A stretch of 64,000 nucleotides of DNA. Source: Bacteroidia bacterium. GTDB lineage: Bacteria; Bacteroidota; Bacteroidia; B-17B0; Aurantibacillaceae. The DNA lies in NCBI GenBank assembly GCA_026003255.1, contig BPGX01000003.1, positions 186,001 through 250,000 on the forward strand, written 5' to 3'. The notes under the pieces were generated by a model. The model did not search any database and was not told the DNA's origin. It worked only from the letters and a program-made list of their open reading frames with translations. Position 1 is the stretch's first letter. Every line of letters begins with the position of its first letter. Positions 37,642-47,115 of this stretch are shown here, in pieces. The position numbers and the translations under genes are program-made.

Positions 37642-38601
37642 ATGAAAAAAAATTACTTAGTATCATTATTACTTTTGGGCGTTTTATTTTTTAATGCTCA
37701 GCAAGTCCCCTTGTTGAACCAATATATGTTTAACAAAATCATGACCAATCCTGCGATGAGTTATCAAAACGATATGGGTGATTTGTATGCGCTTCATCGG
37801 TCACAGTGGGGTAGCATGCCAGATGCACCAGTGAATCAGGTGTTAGTATTTTCAACCCCACTACAACAAAAAAAGAATGGCTTTGGAATAATAATTACTC
37901 ATGATAAAGCTGGATTATGGGATCAAACCTCTGGGTATGCTAATTATTCTCATGCTGTAAAATTAAATGAAGATGCAACATTAAGTGCTGGTGTGAACGT
38001 AGGCGCCTTTCAAAGAAGATATGATTTTAATAGAGTGGTAGTAAAAGATAATGATGATCCGGAATTGTATGCCAACTCTTTTAGCCGTGCTACTTTCGAT
38101 ATGGCCTTTGGTTTTAATTTTAACTGGAAAGATTTTAATACAGGTTTTACAGCATGGCAATTGTTAGACAGCCGCGTTCGTTTTAATGACCCAACCGGAC
38201 ATTTTACCAAGTATATTACTACAAGACACATTACTTGGAATGCGTCCTATGTGATTAAAGCCATTGAAGGGGGCAATTTCCCACTTCATGTGATACCTTC
38301 TATTTATCTAAGATATGTGACTGGTGTTGGTCAATTCTCTATGGCAGCACCCGTTCAGGTAGATGCTCAGGTTGTAGCCGAAAGTGAAAAATATGGCTGG
38401 GTATTTGTTGGGTATAAACATGGTTATTCTTTAACAGGAGGTATTGGAGCTATTGTTTCTAAAAAATTAAGAGCAGGTTTAAGTTATGATTTCTTATACA
38501 TTAACGATTTTAAAACCTATTTAGGTCCTGCGGCAGAGATATTTGTTTCTTATAAATTTTCTTTTGCTGGTAAAGGTAATAATTCTCAAACTTTATATTA
38601 A
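37642..38601 (+). CDS. PorP/SprF family outer-membrane protein
   Basis: Outer-membrane beta-barrel of 319 residues, related to PorP/SprF of the type IX secretion and gliding machinery. The signal peptide is MKKNYLVSLLLLGVLFFNAQ. The mature start, QQVPLLNQYMFNKIMTNPAM, is the family signature. It is followed by LHRSQWGSMPDAPVNQVLVF, IITHDKAGLWDQTSGYANYS and a closing strand YLGPAAEIFVSYKFSF. Many PorP-like proteins anchor surface adhesins or partner with a PorE-like periplasmic protein. The gene for such a protein begins on the last base of this stop codon, so the two gene products probably work together. Whether this is the core T9SS PorP or an accessory paralog cannot be told from the sequence. 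Confidence 0.85.
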   Translation: MKKNYLVSLLLLGVLFFNAQQVPLLNQYMFNKIMTNPAMSYQNDMGDLYALHRSQWGSMPDAPVNQVLVFSTPLQQKKNGFGIIITHDKAGLWDQTSGYANYSHAVKLNEDATLSAGVNVGAFQRRYDFNRVVVKDNDDPELYANSFSRATFDMAFGFNFNWKDFNTGFTAWQLLDSRVRFNDPTGHFTKYITTRHITWNASYVIKAIEGGNFPLHVIPSIYLRYVTGVGQFSMAAPVQVDAQVVAESEKYGWVFVGYKHGYSLTGGIGAIVSKKLRAGLSYDFLYINDFKTYLGPAAEIFVSYKFSFAGKGNNSQTLY

Positions 38602-41297
38602 TGGTAAAGAAATATAAGTGGGTTGTTATTTTAACAATCAACCTTCTTTTTGGTGGAATATTATTTTCACAAAGTCAGCCCAACTGGGCCAATCAATTTA
38701 AAGATAAAAAGGATTCGTGGCTTGCTTCGGAAGGAGAAAAATTTTATTCATCAGGTAATTTAAGAGAAGCATTAAAGTATTATTTTGTATTACACGAAAG
38801 AAAACCAAAAGATGAATTTATACAATATCGTTTAGGCGTATGCTATTTGTTTAAAAGTGATGAACCAGATAAAGCATGGGAATTGTTATCTCCACTTGAA
38901 AATAGTAAGAATAAAAGGTTAGAAAATCTTACATTTTATTTAGGAAGAGCGCAGCACATAAAAGGTAATTATCAGGAAGCTAATAAATATTATTCTACCT
39001 TTTTAAATTCTCAGAAAGACACAACAACAGATTTATACATTAGAGGAAAATATTTTTTACAACAAACGATTTCTGCTCAAAATGTTATTAAAAGAGATAT
39101 TGAGTTAAAAAAGAACGATGTTGTTCAAGTATTATTACAAAATCAGAATGTTAATTCGGATTATGATGAATACATGCCGGTTACTGATGCGGATGAAACT
39201 AAAATTATTTATACATATCGCGGACCAAAATCAAAAGGTGGAATGTTGAATGAAAATGGTGATCCAGACCCAAATGGCGCTTTTTATGGAGAAGATATTT
39301 ATGAGGCATTACGAACACCCGAAGGCGATTGGGGGCCTTCTCATCCAATTGACAATTTAAATACTGAAAGAAATGATGCAGCAGTAGCACTCTCGGCAGA
39401 TGGTCAAACGCTGTTTTTGTATAGAAATCGTCCAGATTCCTCTGGAAATATCTATTATTCAAGATTAGTGGGTAATCAATGGTCTAATCCTGCTGCATTG
39501 CCCGGAGGTATAAATTCTGAATACTGGGAAGGAAGTGCATGTCTGGCATTTAATGAAAATATGATCATTTTCTCATCAGAAAGACCGGGTGGATATGGTG
39601 GAAGGGACTTATGGCGTTCAGTCAAATTACCAAATGGAAAATGGTCGCTACCAGTTAATTTAGGTCCGAATGTAAATACACCTTACGATGAAGATTCTCC
39701 ATTTTTATTTTACGATGGTGTAACACTTTATTTCAGTTCCAATAGCCCCAATTCAATGGGAGGATATGATGTGTTTTATTCTACCCTACAGCAGGATAGT
39801 ACCTGGTCACTTCCAGTAAATTTAGGAGTTAAAGTCAATACCCCATTTGATGACAAGTTTTATGTTATTAATGCCAGTGGTTCACATGGTTATTATTCTT
39901 CTATGAGAAAGAATGGTATTGGACAACAAGATATTTATCTTGTTACACCCGGACATTTTAATAATACTTCTGCATTTGTATTGAAAGGAATCGTGTACTT
40001 AAATGAAACTCCTGGATATTCTGATATTACTGTAAAATTTGCTGATCAAAACAACGAACCTTCTAATTTTAACTCCAATGCCTCAACAGGTAAATATCTT
40101 CTTGTATTTCCATTGACTTTTAAATATGATGTGTCTTTTGAAGCAGATGGCTTTGTGCCTTACAATATGAAACTAAATCTGAGAAATGTTTTCACATTTA
40201 AAGATAGTATTTTAGACATTCATTTATACAATAAAGAGGATTTTGATAAATATATGAAAATTTCCGGAACGGTTTATGATCCTAAAACTGGTAAACCCTT
40301 AGCAGGAGTAAAAGTAGAATTACGTTCAAAAGACGGTGAGGTGATTATGACAACAACCACAGATGAAAATGGGAATTATGTGTTTAATAAAGTTCCAAAA
40401 GGTAAAGAATACGAGATTAATGTTGACTATCCCGGAGAAGTATTTGTAGAAGGAAAAGCCACAGATTTATATGGACAAAATGGTTTAGCCGGTGTAAGTA
40501 TTAACGATCAGATTACAGGTGATGATGGAAGCTTCAAATTCAATGCCTACGGAACTGGTGCGGAAGATGCTTATATGAATATTGCTGGAAAAGTGGTGCA
40601 TCCAAAAACTAAAAAGCCCATACCCGGTGTTCGTGTTCAATTGCGTTCAAAGGATGGAACGATTGTTCGTAATACAGTAACAGATTACAAAGGAGATTTT
40701 ATTTTCAAAAAAGTGCCTAAAAACAAGGACTATGATATTTTTGTAGATTATCCAACCGCTTCTGTTGTAAATGGCATAGTAACTGATCATATTGGTAAGG
40801 GAATCGAAGGTAAGAAAATTGGTGACCAAATCACGGACAAAGATGGTAAATTTAGTTTACTCACCAACAACAAAGGAATGTTAACAACATCTCCATATCC
40901 ACCAGGAACACTAGAAAAATATCTAATGCCATTTAGTAAAGATAATTTAGCCAATGCTTTGAAAATGGATGATGAACTTTTAGGCGAGTTTCTGGCAAAA
41001 TTTGGTGATTATTCTGCACCAGATTTAGTATTTAAAGTTCAAATTGGAGCATATTTATATGCCAAAAATTTCAAATATTTCAGATATGAAAAATTAGATA
41101 AAGTTGATAAGAAACTATACGATGATAATTTAACACGATTTATGCTTTCAACGCCTTATAAAACATTTCGTCAGGCATGGACGCGTCAATGGGAAGCACG
41201 CAAATATCCAGATCATGATGCCTTTGTAGTTATTTTCTATAAAGGACAGAGAATGCTTATCAGCAAGGATTTAATGAATTTATTAAAATCAAAGTAA
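38601..41297 (+). CDS. PorE-like periplasmic protein: TPR, PD40 propeller, two carboxypeptidase-regulatory-like domains, SPOR-like end
   Basis: An 898-residue exported protein with signal peptide VVILTINLLFGGILFSQS. In order it shows TPR-like helices (about 35-180), a PD40/WD40-like beta propeller (about 195-450) with repeats such as GQTLFLYRNRPDSSGNIYYS and NMIIFSSERPGGYGGRDLW, and two carboxypeptidase-regulatory-like units. These begin near residues 551 (ISGTVYDPKTGKPLAGVKVE) and 659 (IAGKVVHPKTKKPIPGVRVQ) and are clear duplicates. The typical PorE ends in an OmpA-like peptidoglycan-binding domain. Here the last 90 residues (LVFKVQIGAYLYAKNFKYFR to FVVIFYKGQRMLI) look like a SPOR domain instead. 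The ATG overlaps the PorP stop by one base. Likely role: linking the outer-membrane protein to the cell wall. Confidence 0.8.
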   Translation: MVKKYKWVVILTINLLFGGILFSQSQPNWANQFKDKKDSWLASEGEKFYSSGNLREALKYYFVLHERKPKDEFIQYRLGVCYLFKSDEPDKAWELLSPLENSKNKRLENLTFYLGRAQHIKGNYQEANKYYSTFLNSQKDTTTDLYIRGKYFLQQTISAQNVIKRDIELKKNDVVQVLLQNQNVNSDYDEYMPVTDADETKIIYTYRGPKSKGGMLNENGDPDPNGAFYGEDIYEALRTPEGDWGPSHPIDNLNTERNDAAVALSADGQTLFLYRNRPDSSGNIYYSRLVGNQWSNPAALPGGINSEYWEGSACLAFNENMIIFSSERPGGYGGRDLWRSVKLPNGKWSLPVNLGPNVNTPYDEDSPFLFYDGVTLYFSSNSPNSMGGYDVFYSTLQQDSTWSLPVNLGVKVNTPFDDKFYVINASGSHGYYSSMRKNGIGQQDIYLVTPGHFNNTSAFVLKGIVYLNETPGYSDITVKFADQNNEPSNFNSNASTGKYLLVFPLTFKYDVSFEADGFVPYNMKLNLRNVFTFKDSILDIHLYNKEDFDKYMKISGTVYDPKTGKPLAGVKVELRSKDGEVIMTTTTDENGNYVFNKVPKGKEYEINVDYPGEVFVEGKATDLYGQNGLAGVSINDQITGDDGSFKFNAYGTGAEDAYMNIAGKVVHPKTKKPIPGVRVQLRSKDGTIVRNTVTDYKGDFIFKKVPKNKDYDIFVDYPTASVVNGIVTDHIGKGIEGKKIGDQITDKDGKFSLLTNNKGMLTTSPYPPGTLEKYLMPFSKDNLANALKMDDELLGEFLAKFGDYSAPDLVFKVQIGAYLYAKNFKYFRYEKLDKVDKKLYDDNLTRFMLSTPYKTFRQAWTRQWEARKYPDHDAFVVIFYKGQRMLISKDLMNLLKSK

Positions 41298-41372
41298 ATA
41301 TCTTAGCTTATATTAGGCAATCTTTTAGGTAATCTCTTCTCTCAATTCTCAGAATCTATTAGTTATCAATAT

Positions 41373-41398
41373 GCCCCTTCTAATTAAAAAGAAGGGGC
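41373..41398. terminator. Hairpin between convergent genes
   Basis: The stem GCCCCTTC/GAAGGGGC (8 bp) with a 10-base loop is followed by TTT on the plus strand. It could terminate both convergent transcripts, but the T-run is short. Confidence 0.55.
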
Positions 41399-41470
41399 TT
41401 TGAAATTCTTATTTGGCAAAAGAAAAATTGTGTTTGTAAATTTTTGAGAACATTATTAAGTATCGTAGAT

Positions 41471-42628
41471 TTATATCTTTATTCCTATGATTGTTATATC
41501 ATCTGTTTGCTCATTTTGTTGCTTCCAGTTATTATGAGCATATTCTAAAAAAGCCGCTTGTTCATTTAATGGCAAACCCTGTATATCTTTGAGGATTTCG
41601 AGAAAATTTTTTCGATTGAGTTTTTTATTCCTTTGACCTCCAAACTGATCAGCATATCCATCGCTGAATAAGTAGAATGTATCATTCGGGTGAATACTTT
41701 TTTCAATAGTAAAAAAGTTTTTAGAGTGTTCTGAAAACCCAATAGAATCTCTGGAAAAATCTAATATTTCGTTTGCGTTTTTAGAAAAAATCACCATAGG
41801 TCTTCCGGCGCCAGAGTATTTTAGATACTTTTTATTTTTATCTATGAATACAACAGATAAATCCATTCCATCCAGGCAGTGTTCTATTGAATCTTGATTT
41901 AATAATTGATGAAGTTGTTCATCCGCTTTGTAAAGAATATCTGATGGTTGAACGTTATGATTAGCTATCACAATTTCTCTAAGAATGCTGTGTGCTAAAA
42001 AGCTCATCATAGCGCCGGGTACCCCATGTCCAGTACAATCGGCAAGTAAAATGACATATTTATCTTTTAATTCATAAAAAGCATAATAATCCCCACTTAT
42101 TATGTCTTTAGGTAAGTATAAAACAAAAGCATCAGTAAAAAAGTGAGCAAGTTTTTCGGGCGGTTTTAAAATAAATTGTTGTAATCTTTGGGCATATAGT
42201 ATACTGTCAGTGATGTTTTTATTTTTATCATTTAAGAGTAAGATTTGTTCTTTCAATGAAAATTCAAATTTTTTTCTATCTGTAATATCTTGTCCTATCG
42301 CCATTAATTGCTCGTCAGATATTTTAGTTATTTCCCAACGAATCCATTTAGTAGACCCATTTTTTGCTAATAAGTCATGTTCATATACCACAGTAGTAAA
42401 GGTGGGTTCTTCAAACAATTTTAGTATTTTGTATTTAATTGGATTAATATTTTCATGCTTTCTTGTTCTAATCCACCACTCATTGCCACATAGTTCATGT
42501 TCAGAATAGCCCAATAATTTTTCAACGGCTTTACTTATGAATTCTATTGAGCCATATCTGTTTGAGATTACCACTAATAGATTGGATTGATTAAGTATAT
42601 ACTCAGATAATACTAATTGAGTAGTCAT
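41471..42628 (-). CDS. PAS-domain PP2C (SpoIIE/RsbU-type) serine phosphatase
   Basis: Cytosolic signalling protein of 385 residues. A PAS domain occupies about 14-125 (NLLVVISNRYGSIEFISKAV, ELCGNEWWIRTRKHENINPI, DITDRKKFE). A short helix leads into the SpoIIE-type PP2C domain, with metal-binding Asp residues in KDIISGDYYAFYELKD and VILLADCTGHGVPGAMMSFL, then KYSGAGRPMVIF and DTFYLFSDGYADQFGG. Such phosphatases usually act on an anti-sigma-factor antagonist, but none is nearby. It has no membrane segment, so the signal is probably intracellular. Monocistronic. The 265 bases upstream hold only AT-rich sequence and the rpsF promoter. Confidence 0.87.
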   Translation of the reverse strand: MTTQLVLSEYILNQSNLLVVISNRYGSIEFISKAVEKLLGYSEHELCGNEWWIRTRKHENINPIKYKILKLFEEPTFTTVVYEHDLLAKNGSTKWIRWEITKISDEQLMAIGQDITDRKKFEFSLKEQILLLNDKNKNITDSILYAQRLQQFILKPPEKLAHFFTDAFVLYLPKDIISGDYYAFYELKDKYVILLADCTGHGVPGAMMSFLAHSILREIVIANHNVQPSDILYKADEQLHQLLNQDSIEHCLDGMDLSVVFIDKNKKYLKYSGAGRPMVIFSKNANEILDFSRDSIGFSEHSKNFFTIEKSIHPNDTFYLFSDGYADQFGGQRNKKLNRKNFLEILKDIQGLPLNEQAAFLEYAHNNWKQQNEQTDDITIIGIKI

Positions 42629-42842
42629 AGATTGATAATTTTTGGGGATTAAAAAAAGAGAGAGAAAAATGTGAAAGAAAAACTAATTATGCCCAAATAC
42701 ACCAAAACATGGGCATAATAATGGGCTTACCAATAAACAACAGTGGTCTATTGGCTTTAATAGAATTACAGTATACTTTCTTTGAATAGAACATAAATCG
42801 GGGCAAGTATAATGAATAAAACTTGAAATATAAAAATAAATT

Positions 42843-42873
42843 TTGCTTATGTAGAATAAAATTCATACTTTTG
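42843..42873 (+). promoter_or_regulatory. Promoter of rpsF-rpsR-rplI
   Basis: TTG at 42843-42845, a 20-base spacer and TACTTTTG at 42866-42873 give an excellent Bacteroidota promoter, 20 bases before the rpsF start. Confidence 0.75.
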
Positions 42874-42893
42874 CACCCCTTAAAAAATTATTT

Positions 42894-43292
42894 ATGGAAA
42901 AACGTTATGAGACGGTCTTCATTTTAACTCCCGTTTTGTCTGAAGAACAGGCAAAGGAGGCCGCAAAAAAAGTTGCTCAATTTTTAAAGCAGCAAAAAGC
43001 AAAAGTACTTCATGAAGAAGTATGGGGATTAAGAAAATTGGCGTACCCCATTCAAAAGAAATCTACAGGTTTTTATTTCCTGTTTGAATTTAGTTCAGAA
43101 AGCCCAACTATTGTAAAGGCATTAGAAACCTTTTACAAACGGGATGAACGAGTTTTGAGATACCTTACGGTAGCAATGGATAAGTACGCTATTGAATACG
43201 CTGAAAAAAGAAAAGCGAAATTAAAATCCTCTTCTTCAATCCCTTCTTCTAAAAAGAAAAGAACTACAAAAAAAGTAGAAGATGTTGATTAA
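42894..43292 (+). CDS. rpsF: 30S ribosomal protein S6
   Basis: Ribosomal protein of the 30S platform, binding next to S18. The 132-residue protein begins [19 protein letters not shown]. It carries the family pattern [20 protein letters not shown], with FYFLFEF and [16 protein letters not shown]. The C-terminal 25 residues are Lys/Ser-rich ([17 protein letters not shown]) and longer than in E. coli. First gene of the S6-S18-L9 operon. No priB or ssb gene lies between S6 and S18, which is common in Bacteroidota. Confidence 0.95.
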   Translation: MEKRYETVFILTPVLSEEQAKEAAKKVAQFLKQQKAKVLHEEVWGLRKLAYPIQKKSTGFYFLFEFSSESPTIVKALETFYKRDERVLRYLTVAMDKYAIEYAEKRKAKLKSSSSIPSSKKKRTTKKVEDVD

Positions 43293-43314
43293 TAAACATT
43301 AAAATATTAAAACT

Positions 43315-43587
43315 ATGAGTACAGAATCAGAAATCAGATATTTAAATCCTCTAAACATCGAAGTTAAAGAAAAGAAGAAAAAATTTTGTTGGTTCAAAAA
43401 AAATGGAATTAAGTACATTGACTATAAAGACCCTGATTTCTTATTGCGATTCGTGAATGAACAAGGTAAAATTCTCCCAAGAAGAATTACAGGGACGTCT
43501 TTGAAATACCAAAAAAGATTGGCAAAGGCAATTAAAAGAGCAAGACACTTAGCATTATTGCCTTTTACTACGGATTTATTAAAATAA
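43315..43587 (+). CDS. rpsR: 30S ribosomal protein S18
   Basis: A 90-residue ribosomal protein that pairs with S6. The family core is [20 protein letters not shown] followed by [20 protein letters not shown] and [15 protein letters not shown]. One Cys (KFCWFKKNG) remains in the N-terminal part. It follows rpsF by 22 bases and precedes rplI by 19, in the same operon. Confidence 0.96.
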   Translation: MSTESEIRYLNPLNIEVKEKKKKFCWFKKNGIKYIDYKDPDFLLRFVNEQGKILPRRITGTSLKYQKRLAKAIKRARHLALLPFTTDLLK

Positions 43588-43606
43588 CCATTAAAAACTT
43601 AAAGAT

Positions 43607-44053
43607 ATGGAAATCATTTTGCAACAAGATGTACCTAATTTAGGATATAAACACGATGTAGTGAATGTAAAGCCGGGTTATGCCAGAAATTTTTTAATTC
43701 CTAAAGGCCTAGCTATTGAAGCTACAGAGAGTGCTAAAAAGATGAATGCGGAAATCGTAAAACAAAAACAACACAAAGAAGAAAAAATCAGAAAAGAAGC
43801 TCATGAAAACGCAACAAAACTTGCTAATGTTGTTCTTAAAATTTCAACAAAAGCTGGCGAAAGCGGAAAAATTTTTGGTTCTATTACAACCATTCAAATT
43901 GCACAGGCACTTCAAGAACAAGGTTTTACTGTGGATAGAAAATCCATTATTTTAGCAGAAGATCATATTAAAACACTTGGAACATACAAAGCAAAAGTTA
44001 AACTTTATAAAGATATCAGTGCAGAAGTATCTTTTGAAGTTGTAGCAGAGTAA
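43607..44053 (+). CDS. rplI: 50S ribosomal protein L9
   Basis: A 148-residue ribosomal protein at the base of the L1 stalk. The N-terminal domain has MEIILQQDVPNLGYKHDVVN and VKPGYARNFLIPKGLAIEAT. A long central helix (about 40-80) connects to the C-terminal domain (KAGESGKIFGSITTIQIAQA). Last gene of the operon. A strong terminator follows the stop. Confidence 0.96.
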   Translation: MEIILQQDVPNLGYKHDVVNVKPGYARNFLIPKGLAIEATESAKKMNAEIVKQKQHKEEKIRKEAHENATKLANVVLKISTKAGESGKIFGSITTIQIAQALQEQGFTVDRKSIILAEDHIKTLGTYKAKVKLYKDISAEVSFEVVAE

Positions 44054-44081
44054 GCATCGGAAAGTCACAAGATATTTTTTC

Positions 44082-44107
44082 AAAAACCCGACTCGTGTCG
44101 GGTTTTT
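44082..44107 (+). terminator. Terminator of the S6-S18-L9 operon
   Basis: The stem CCCGAC/GTCGGG is extended by A5/T5, with a TCGT loop and a T-rich tail (T7). The A-rich left flank lets it act on the opposite strand too, for the convergent amidohydrolase gene that ends at 44108. Confidence 0.9.
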
Positions 44108-45277
44108 TTATTTTATCATGCCTTTGTGGATTATTTTTCTGCCTTTTATTTCAATAACATTTAAAGGCAAAGTACAGTTCATTTTAATATATCCTATTTT
44201 TGTATTAAGATTAAGCGCTTTGGCACCATTGGACGTCCCCCATTTTAAAACCTTTTCAATAGATAATTGAGGAAAATTTGTAAGCAAAACATTCATTTCA
44301 TCAACTATGCTTAAATTAAAATTAGATGCTAAACTATCTGTTCCAAGACAAATGTTGTCAGAATATGATGAAATGTAATCTACATCAGGAAGTTTCTGTT
44401 CAATCAATAGATTAGCATTCGGGCAAAGACAGAAGAAAATTTTGTTTTTGAATGAATTAATAATATTTTGATATTCTCCTTTCCAAAAAGTAGAATGAAC
44501 TAAAATAGTCGTTTTAGAATGTTTTACTAATTGCTGAAAGTAAGTTTCAAAATTATAAGATATTTGAGTCAATTCATATTGCTTCAAATTGAACTCTTTT
44601 TCAAAGAAGGTTCTCATCAAGGAATCTCTATTTGTCAAAAGATTCTTTTCATCAGAGCTTTCCAGAAAATGTAGAGAGCTAGTAATCTGTTGAGTATTAT
44701 TCTTGTAATAATTTAATAACAAGTACCATAATGGATTAGATAAGCTGTAAGGGGCATGTGCTGCCAGAAATGCTGAAAGATGGTGGTTTAAGAATGTAGT
44801 TTGCAGTTCTGTTGATTTATGAAAAATTAATTCTGATTTGTCAGCTAATAAGCCAAATACTTCAATAAAATTGATATAATGTATTGGACTTTGAACCTTA
44901 ATATTCAATGTATGAATCGTATTAACAATGTCTCCAACAGCCACTATTCCATTTTCATACATTTTTTTATCCCAGTATTCTGCCTGTGAAATTATTTCTT
45001 TTTCATTAAATAAATTTCGTTTTTGAAACATTTGTCTAATAAATCCGAGAAGTTCTTGATAATGTTCAAATTGATGATGTAAATAACTTAATTCTAAGTG
45101 ACAGTGGGCATTGACAAAGCCCGGGACAAGAATACCATCGTATAATTCTGTTATGTTTTCATTTGATTCTGAAAAAAACAAATCAACGATTCTATTATCT
45201 TTAATGACTAAAACATTTTCCTGAATAAATTTTTCACCATTAAAAATTGACTTTGCTTTAATTATTCTTAACGACAT
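44108..45277 (-). CDS. Amidohydrolase of the cytosine-deaminase/chlorohydrolase type
   Basis: Metal-dependent hydrolase or deaminase of 389 residues. The start is MSLRIIKAKSIFNGEKF at 45277; a frame extending to 45316 would run through the terminator hairpin. The TIM-barrel metal motifs are present: PGFVNAHCHLELSYL (HxH), FLAAHAPYS (third His), ILVHSTFW (fourth) and ICLGTDSLASNFNLSIVDEM (Asp). The C-terminal strand WGTSNGAKALNLNTKIGYIK closes the composite sheet. Substrates in this family range from purines to adenosine and guanine derivatives, and nothing here decides. The last codons overlap the L9 terminator region. The -7 box for this gene lies inside the terminator of the preceding gene. 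Confidence 0.8.
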   Translation of the reverse strand: MSLRIIKAKSIFNGEKFIQENVLVIKDNRIVDLFFSESNENITELYDGILVPGFVNAHCHLELSYLHHQFEHYQELLGFIRQMFQKRNLFNEKEIISQAEYWDKKMYENGIVAVGDIVNTIHTLNIKVQSPIHYINFIEVFGLLADKSELIFHKSTELQTTFLNHHLSAFLAAHAPYSLSNPLWYLLLNYYKNNTQQITSSLHFLESSDEKNLLTNRDSLMRTFFEKEFNLKQYELTQISYNFETYFQQLVKHSKTTILVHSTFWKGEYQNIINSFKNKIFFCLCPNANLLIEQKLPDVDYISSYSDNICLGTDSLASNFNLSIVDEMNVLLTNFPQLSIEKVLKWGTSNGAKALNLNTKIGYIKMNCTLPLNVIEIKGRKIIHKGMIK

Positions 45278-45286
45278 AAAAAAATA

Positions 45287-45312
45287 AAGGGCAAATCTAA
45301 CGATTTGCCCTT
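45287..45312 (-). terminator. Terminator of the surface-protein gene, overlapping a promoter
   Basis: An 11-bp perfect stem (AAGGGCAAATC with GATTTGCCCTT) and loop TAAC are followed on the minus strand by TTATTTTTTT. It lies 22 bases past the stop at 45334. The right arm as transcribed contains TAGATTTG (45299-45292), a -7 consensus for the amidohydrolase gene, whose ATG is 15 bases further on. Confidence 0.8.
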
Positions 45313-45333
45313 GCATTAATTAAAAGGAATTTA

Positions 45334-46959
45334 TCATTTGCTCAAATTTCTGTTTTTAGGTTGAATAGCTGGTATTTCAGGTACTTTGATAGTTTTGGCT
45401 TTCGGTTCTAAATAAATGGGTACTTTCTTTTCTGGCGCTGGATTAAAGCGAGCATCTGCATTTCTGGAAATCAAATTGCCATTCTCATCGTATTCGTCAG
45501 CTCTATTGGCTACAATATGCCAGGAAAAAGATACATTGGATTTTCCATTATTCAATTCAATAACATCAAAACCTGTTTTACTTTTGTTGGTTACATAAAC
45601 CCCATTGCATTCTCCTTCTAATTGAATAAAAACACGCAAAGGATGTTTTTCATCTACTACGATATTCTTAGCAAGAATTGGATCAATGTCAATATGTGCT
45701 CTTCCATTTACTAATTTACCTACTCCAAAATCCTCAAACAAAATTTCCGGAGCTTCTGGACAACTCATAATAACTCCTTTTCCATTTAGATCCTTTATAA
45801 TTGAAGATGCTGTACCATTCCCAACAATTTTTCTCAAAGTTCCGCCACCATCTCTACCTCCAACATAAGCAAAGCTTGTTCCACTGCCGTTATCAAAGTA
45901 TCCACCCCATGTATTATTGGCTGAACTATTCGCATGACCAAAAACAGCAATGGTTTGACCATGAAAAGTTCCTCCGCTACCTCCTGAATAATTAATTATC
46001 GTTAAACTATTTCCGGAAGCAGCTAAACCATTACCATTTGCTACATCTATACCGTAACTAACAATTCCGAAAGAGGTAGAAGTTGCAGCAATAGCTGAAC
46101 CACTTGTTTGGTACCACATATTGGTCACATTATTACCTCCTGCTAACAAGCCAGTCCCCGTAGCATTGGAATTAAAGGCAACCACACCTTGTGCTTGATT
46201 GTGACCAGCAATGCCATTAACACCGTCAACAGTTACGCTGGAAGGACCAACTCCAAATACTCCCGTTCCATTATTGGAAGTTGCTGTTCCATACACCCCT
46301 GTTGCCGTACTTTGACCGTATACACCGGGATTTGTATTCGTAGTTATTCCTACAACCGCAAAGCCGGTTCCAGTGTTTTGTCCATACACTGCTTCACCGC
46401 TACCAGTGGCGTATCCGTTAATGGCTGCATTAGTACCAGCAGCATAGGTAGAAAACACATCGCCGGCAAAAGGCGTAGTGCTATTAATAACAACCTGCCC
46501 ATTGCCCATGACACGCATTCTTTCTGTGTTGTTGGTTTTAATAATCCAGTCGGCGTTGTTTACAGTCCCAATGAATTCATTAGGAGAACCGGGTAAGGTA
46601 CCTGTGAGCGTATTGCCATTAATAGCCCAATCATTGGCTATTCCATTTGCCAAACGTTGCCATTGTGTCCCATCCCAGTAATAATAGCCGGGAGTTACAT
46701 TGTTAGGGAATGTTCCAGAAGTAGCCGTGTTGTAAACCAGTAAACTATTAGCAATACCTGCCCCGATAGGAGCATTGCTGTTTCTTGCAGTTAAAGCAAC
46801 GCGTGGGATTAAAATTCCTTTATTTGTAAAGTCAACATCTAATCCCGCTGAATTATTCGGTAATGCACCAGTGGCATTAATCCCAATATTTTGTGCCCGA
46901 TAATTGAAGAAGCAACCCATTGCCACGTTCAGAAAAAGGCACCATGTAATCTTTCTCAT
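45334..46959 (-). CDS. Glycine-rich surface or tail-fibre-like repeat protein
   Basis: Exported protein of 541 residues with signal peptide ITWCLFLNVAMGCFFNYRAQ. The N-terminal module NIGINATGALPNNSAGLDVD with KGILIPRVALTARNS and YYYWDGTQWQRLANG is widespread at the start of Bacteroidota surface proteins. The middle is a low-complexity series of GVYGQ-like units (GVYGQSTATGVYGTA, GTGVFGVGP) that resembles phage tail-fibre or adhesin shafts. The C-terminal part (SCPEAPEILFEDFGVGKLVN to KKVPIYLEPKAKTIKVPEIP) may be a folding or attachment domain. The start at 46959 is supported by TATATTTG on the minus strand at 46980-46973. No T9SS sorting domain is visible. The function is inferred only from this architecture. 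Confidence 0.75.
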   Translation of the reverse strand: MRKITWCLFLNVAMGCFFNYRAQNIGINATGALPNNSAGLDVDFTNKGILIPRVALTARNSNAPIGAGIANSLLVYNTATSGTFPNNVTPGYYYWDGTQWQRLANGIANDWAINGNTLTGTLPGSPNEFIGTVNNADWIIKTNNTERMRVMGNGQVVINSTTPFAGDVFSTYAAGTNAAINGYATGSGEAVYGQNTGTGFAVVGITTNTNPGVYGQSTATGVYGTATSNNGTGVFGVGPSSVTVDGVNGIAGHNQAQGVVAFNSNATGTGLLAGGNNVTNMWYQTSGSAIAATSTSFGIVSYGIDVANGNGLAASGNSLTIINYSGGSGGTFHGQTIAVFGHANSSANNTWGGYFDNGSGTSFAYVGGRDGGGTLRKIVGNGTASSIIKDLNGKGVIMSCPEAPEILFEDFGVGKLVNGRAHIDIDPILAKNIVVDEKHPLRVFIQLEGECNGVYVTNKSKTGFDVIELNNGKSNVSFSWHIVANRADEYDENGNLISRNADARFNPAPEKKVPIYLEPKAKTIKVPEIPAIQPKNRNLSK

Positions 46960-47107
46960 AATTTTTTTATAGCAAATATAGTAATAAAAAATGATACCAG
47001 CCATTGCCATTCATAAAAAAATTAAAAAATTAAATATAAATATCTGATAATCAATAAAATATATTTTTTAACATGTGAGTTATTTTAAACAACAAACATT
47101 TATTTCG

Positions 47108-47115
47108 TAAATTTG
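47108..47115 (+). promoter_or_regulatory. Candidate -7 box for rpsA
   Basis: TAAATTTG matches TAnnTTTG, 67 bases before the rpsA start. No clear -33 TTG. The leader after it has a short purine-rich stretch (AAGGGGAAAAGAG). Confidence 0.45.
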
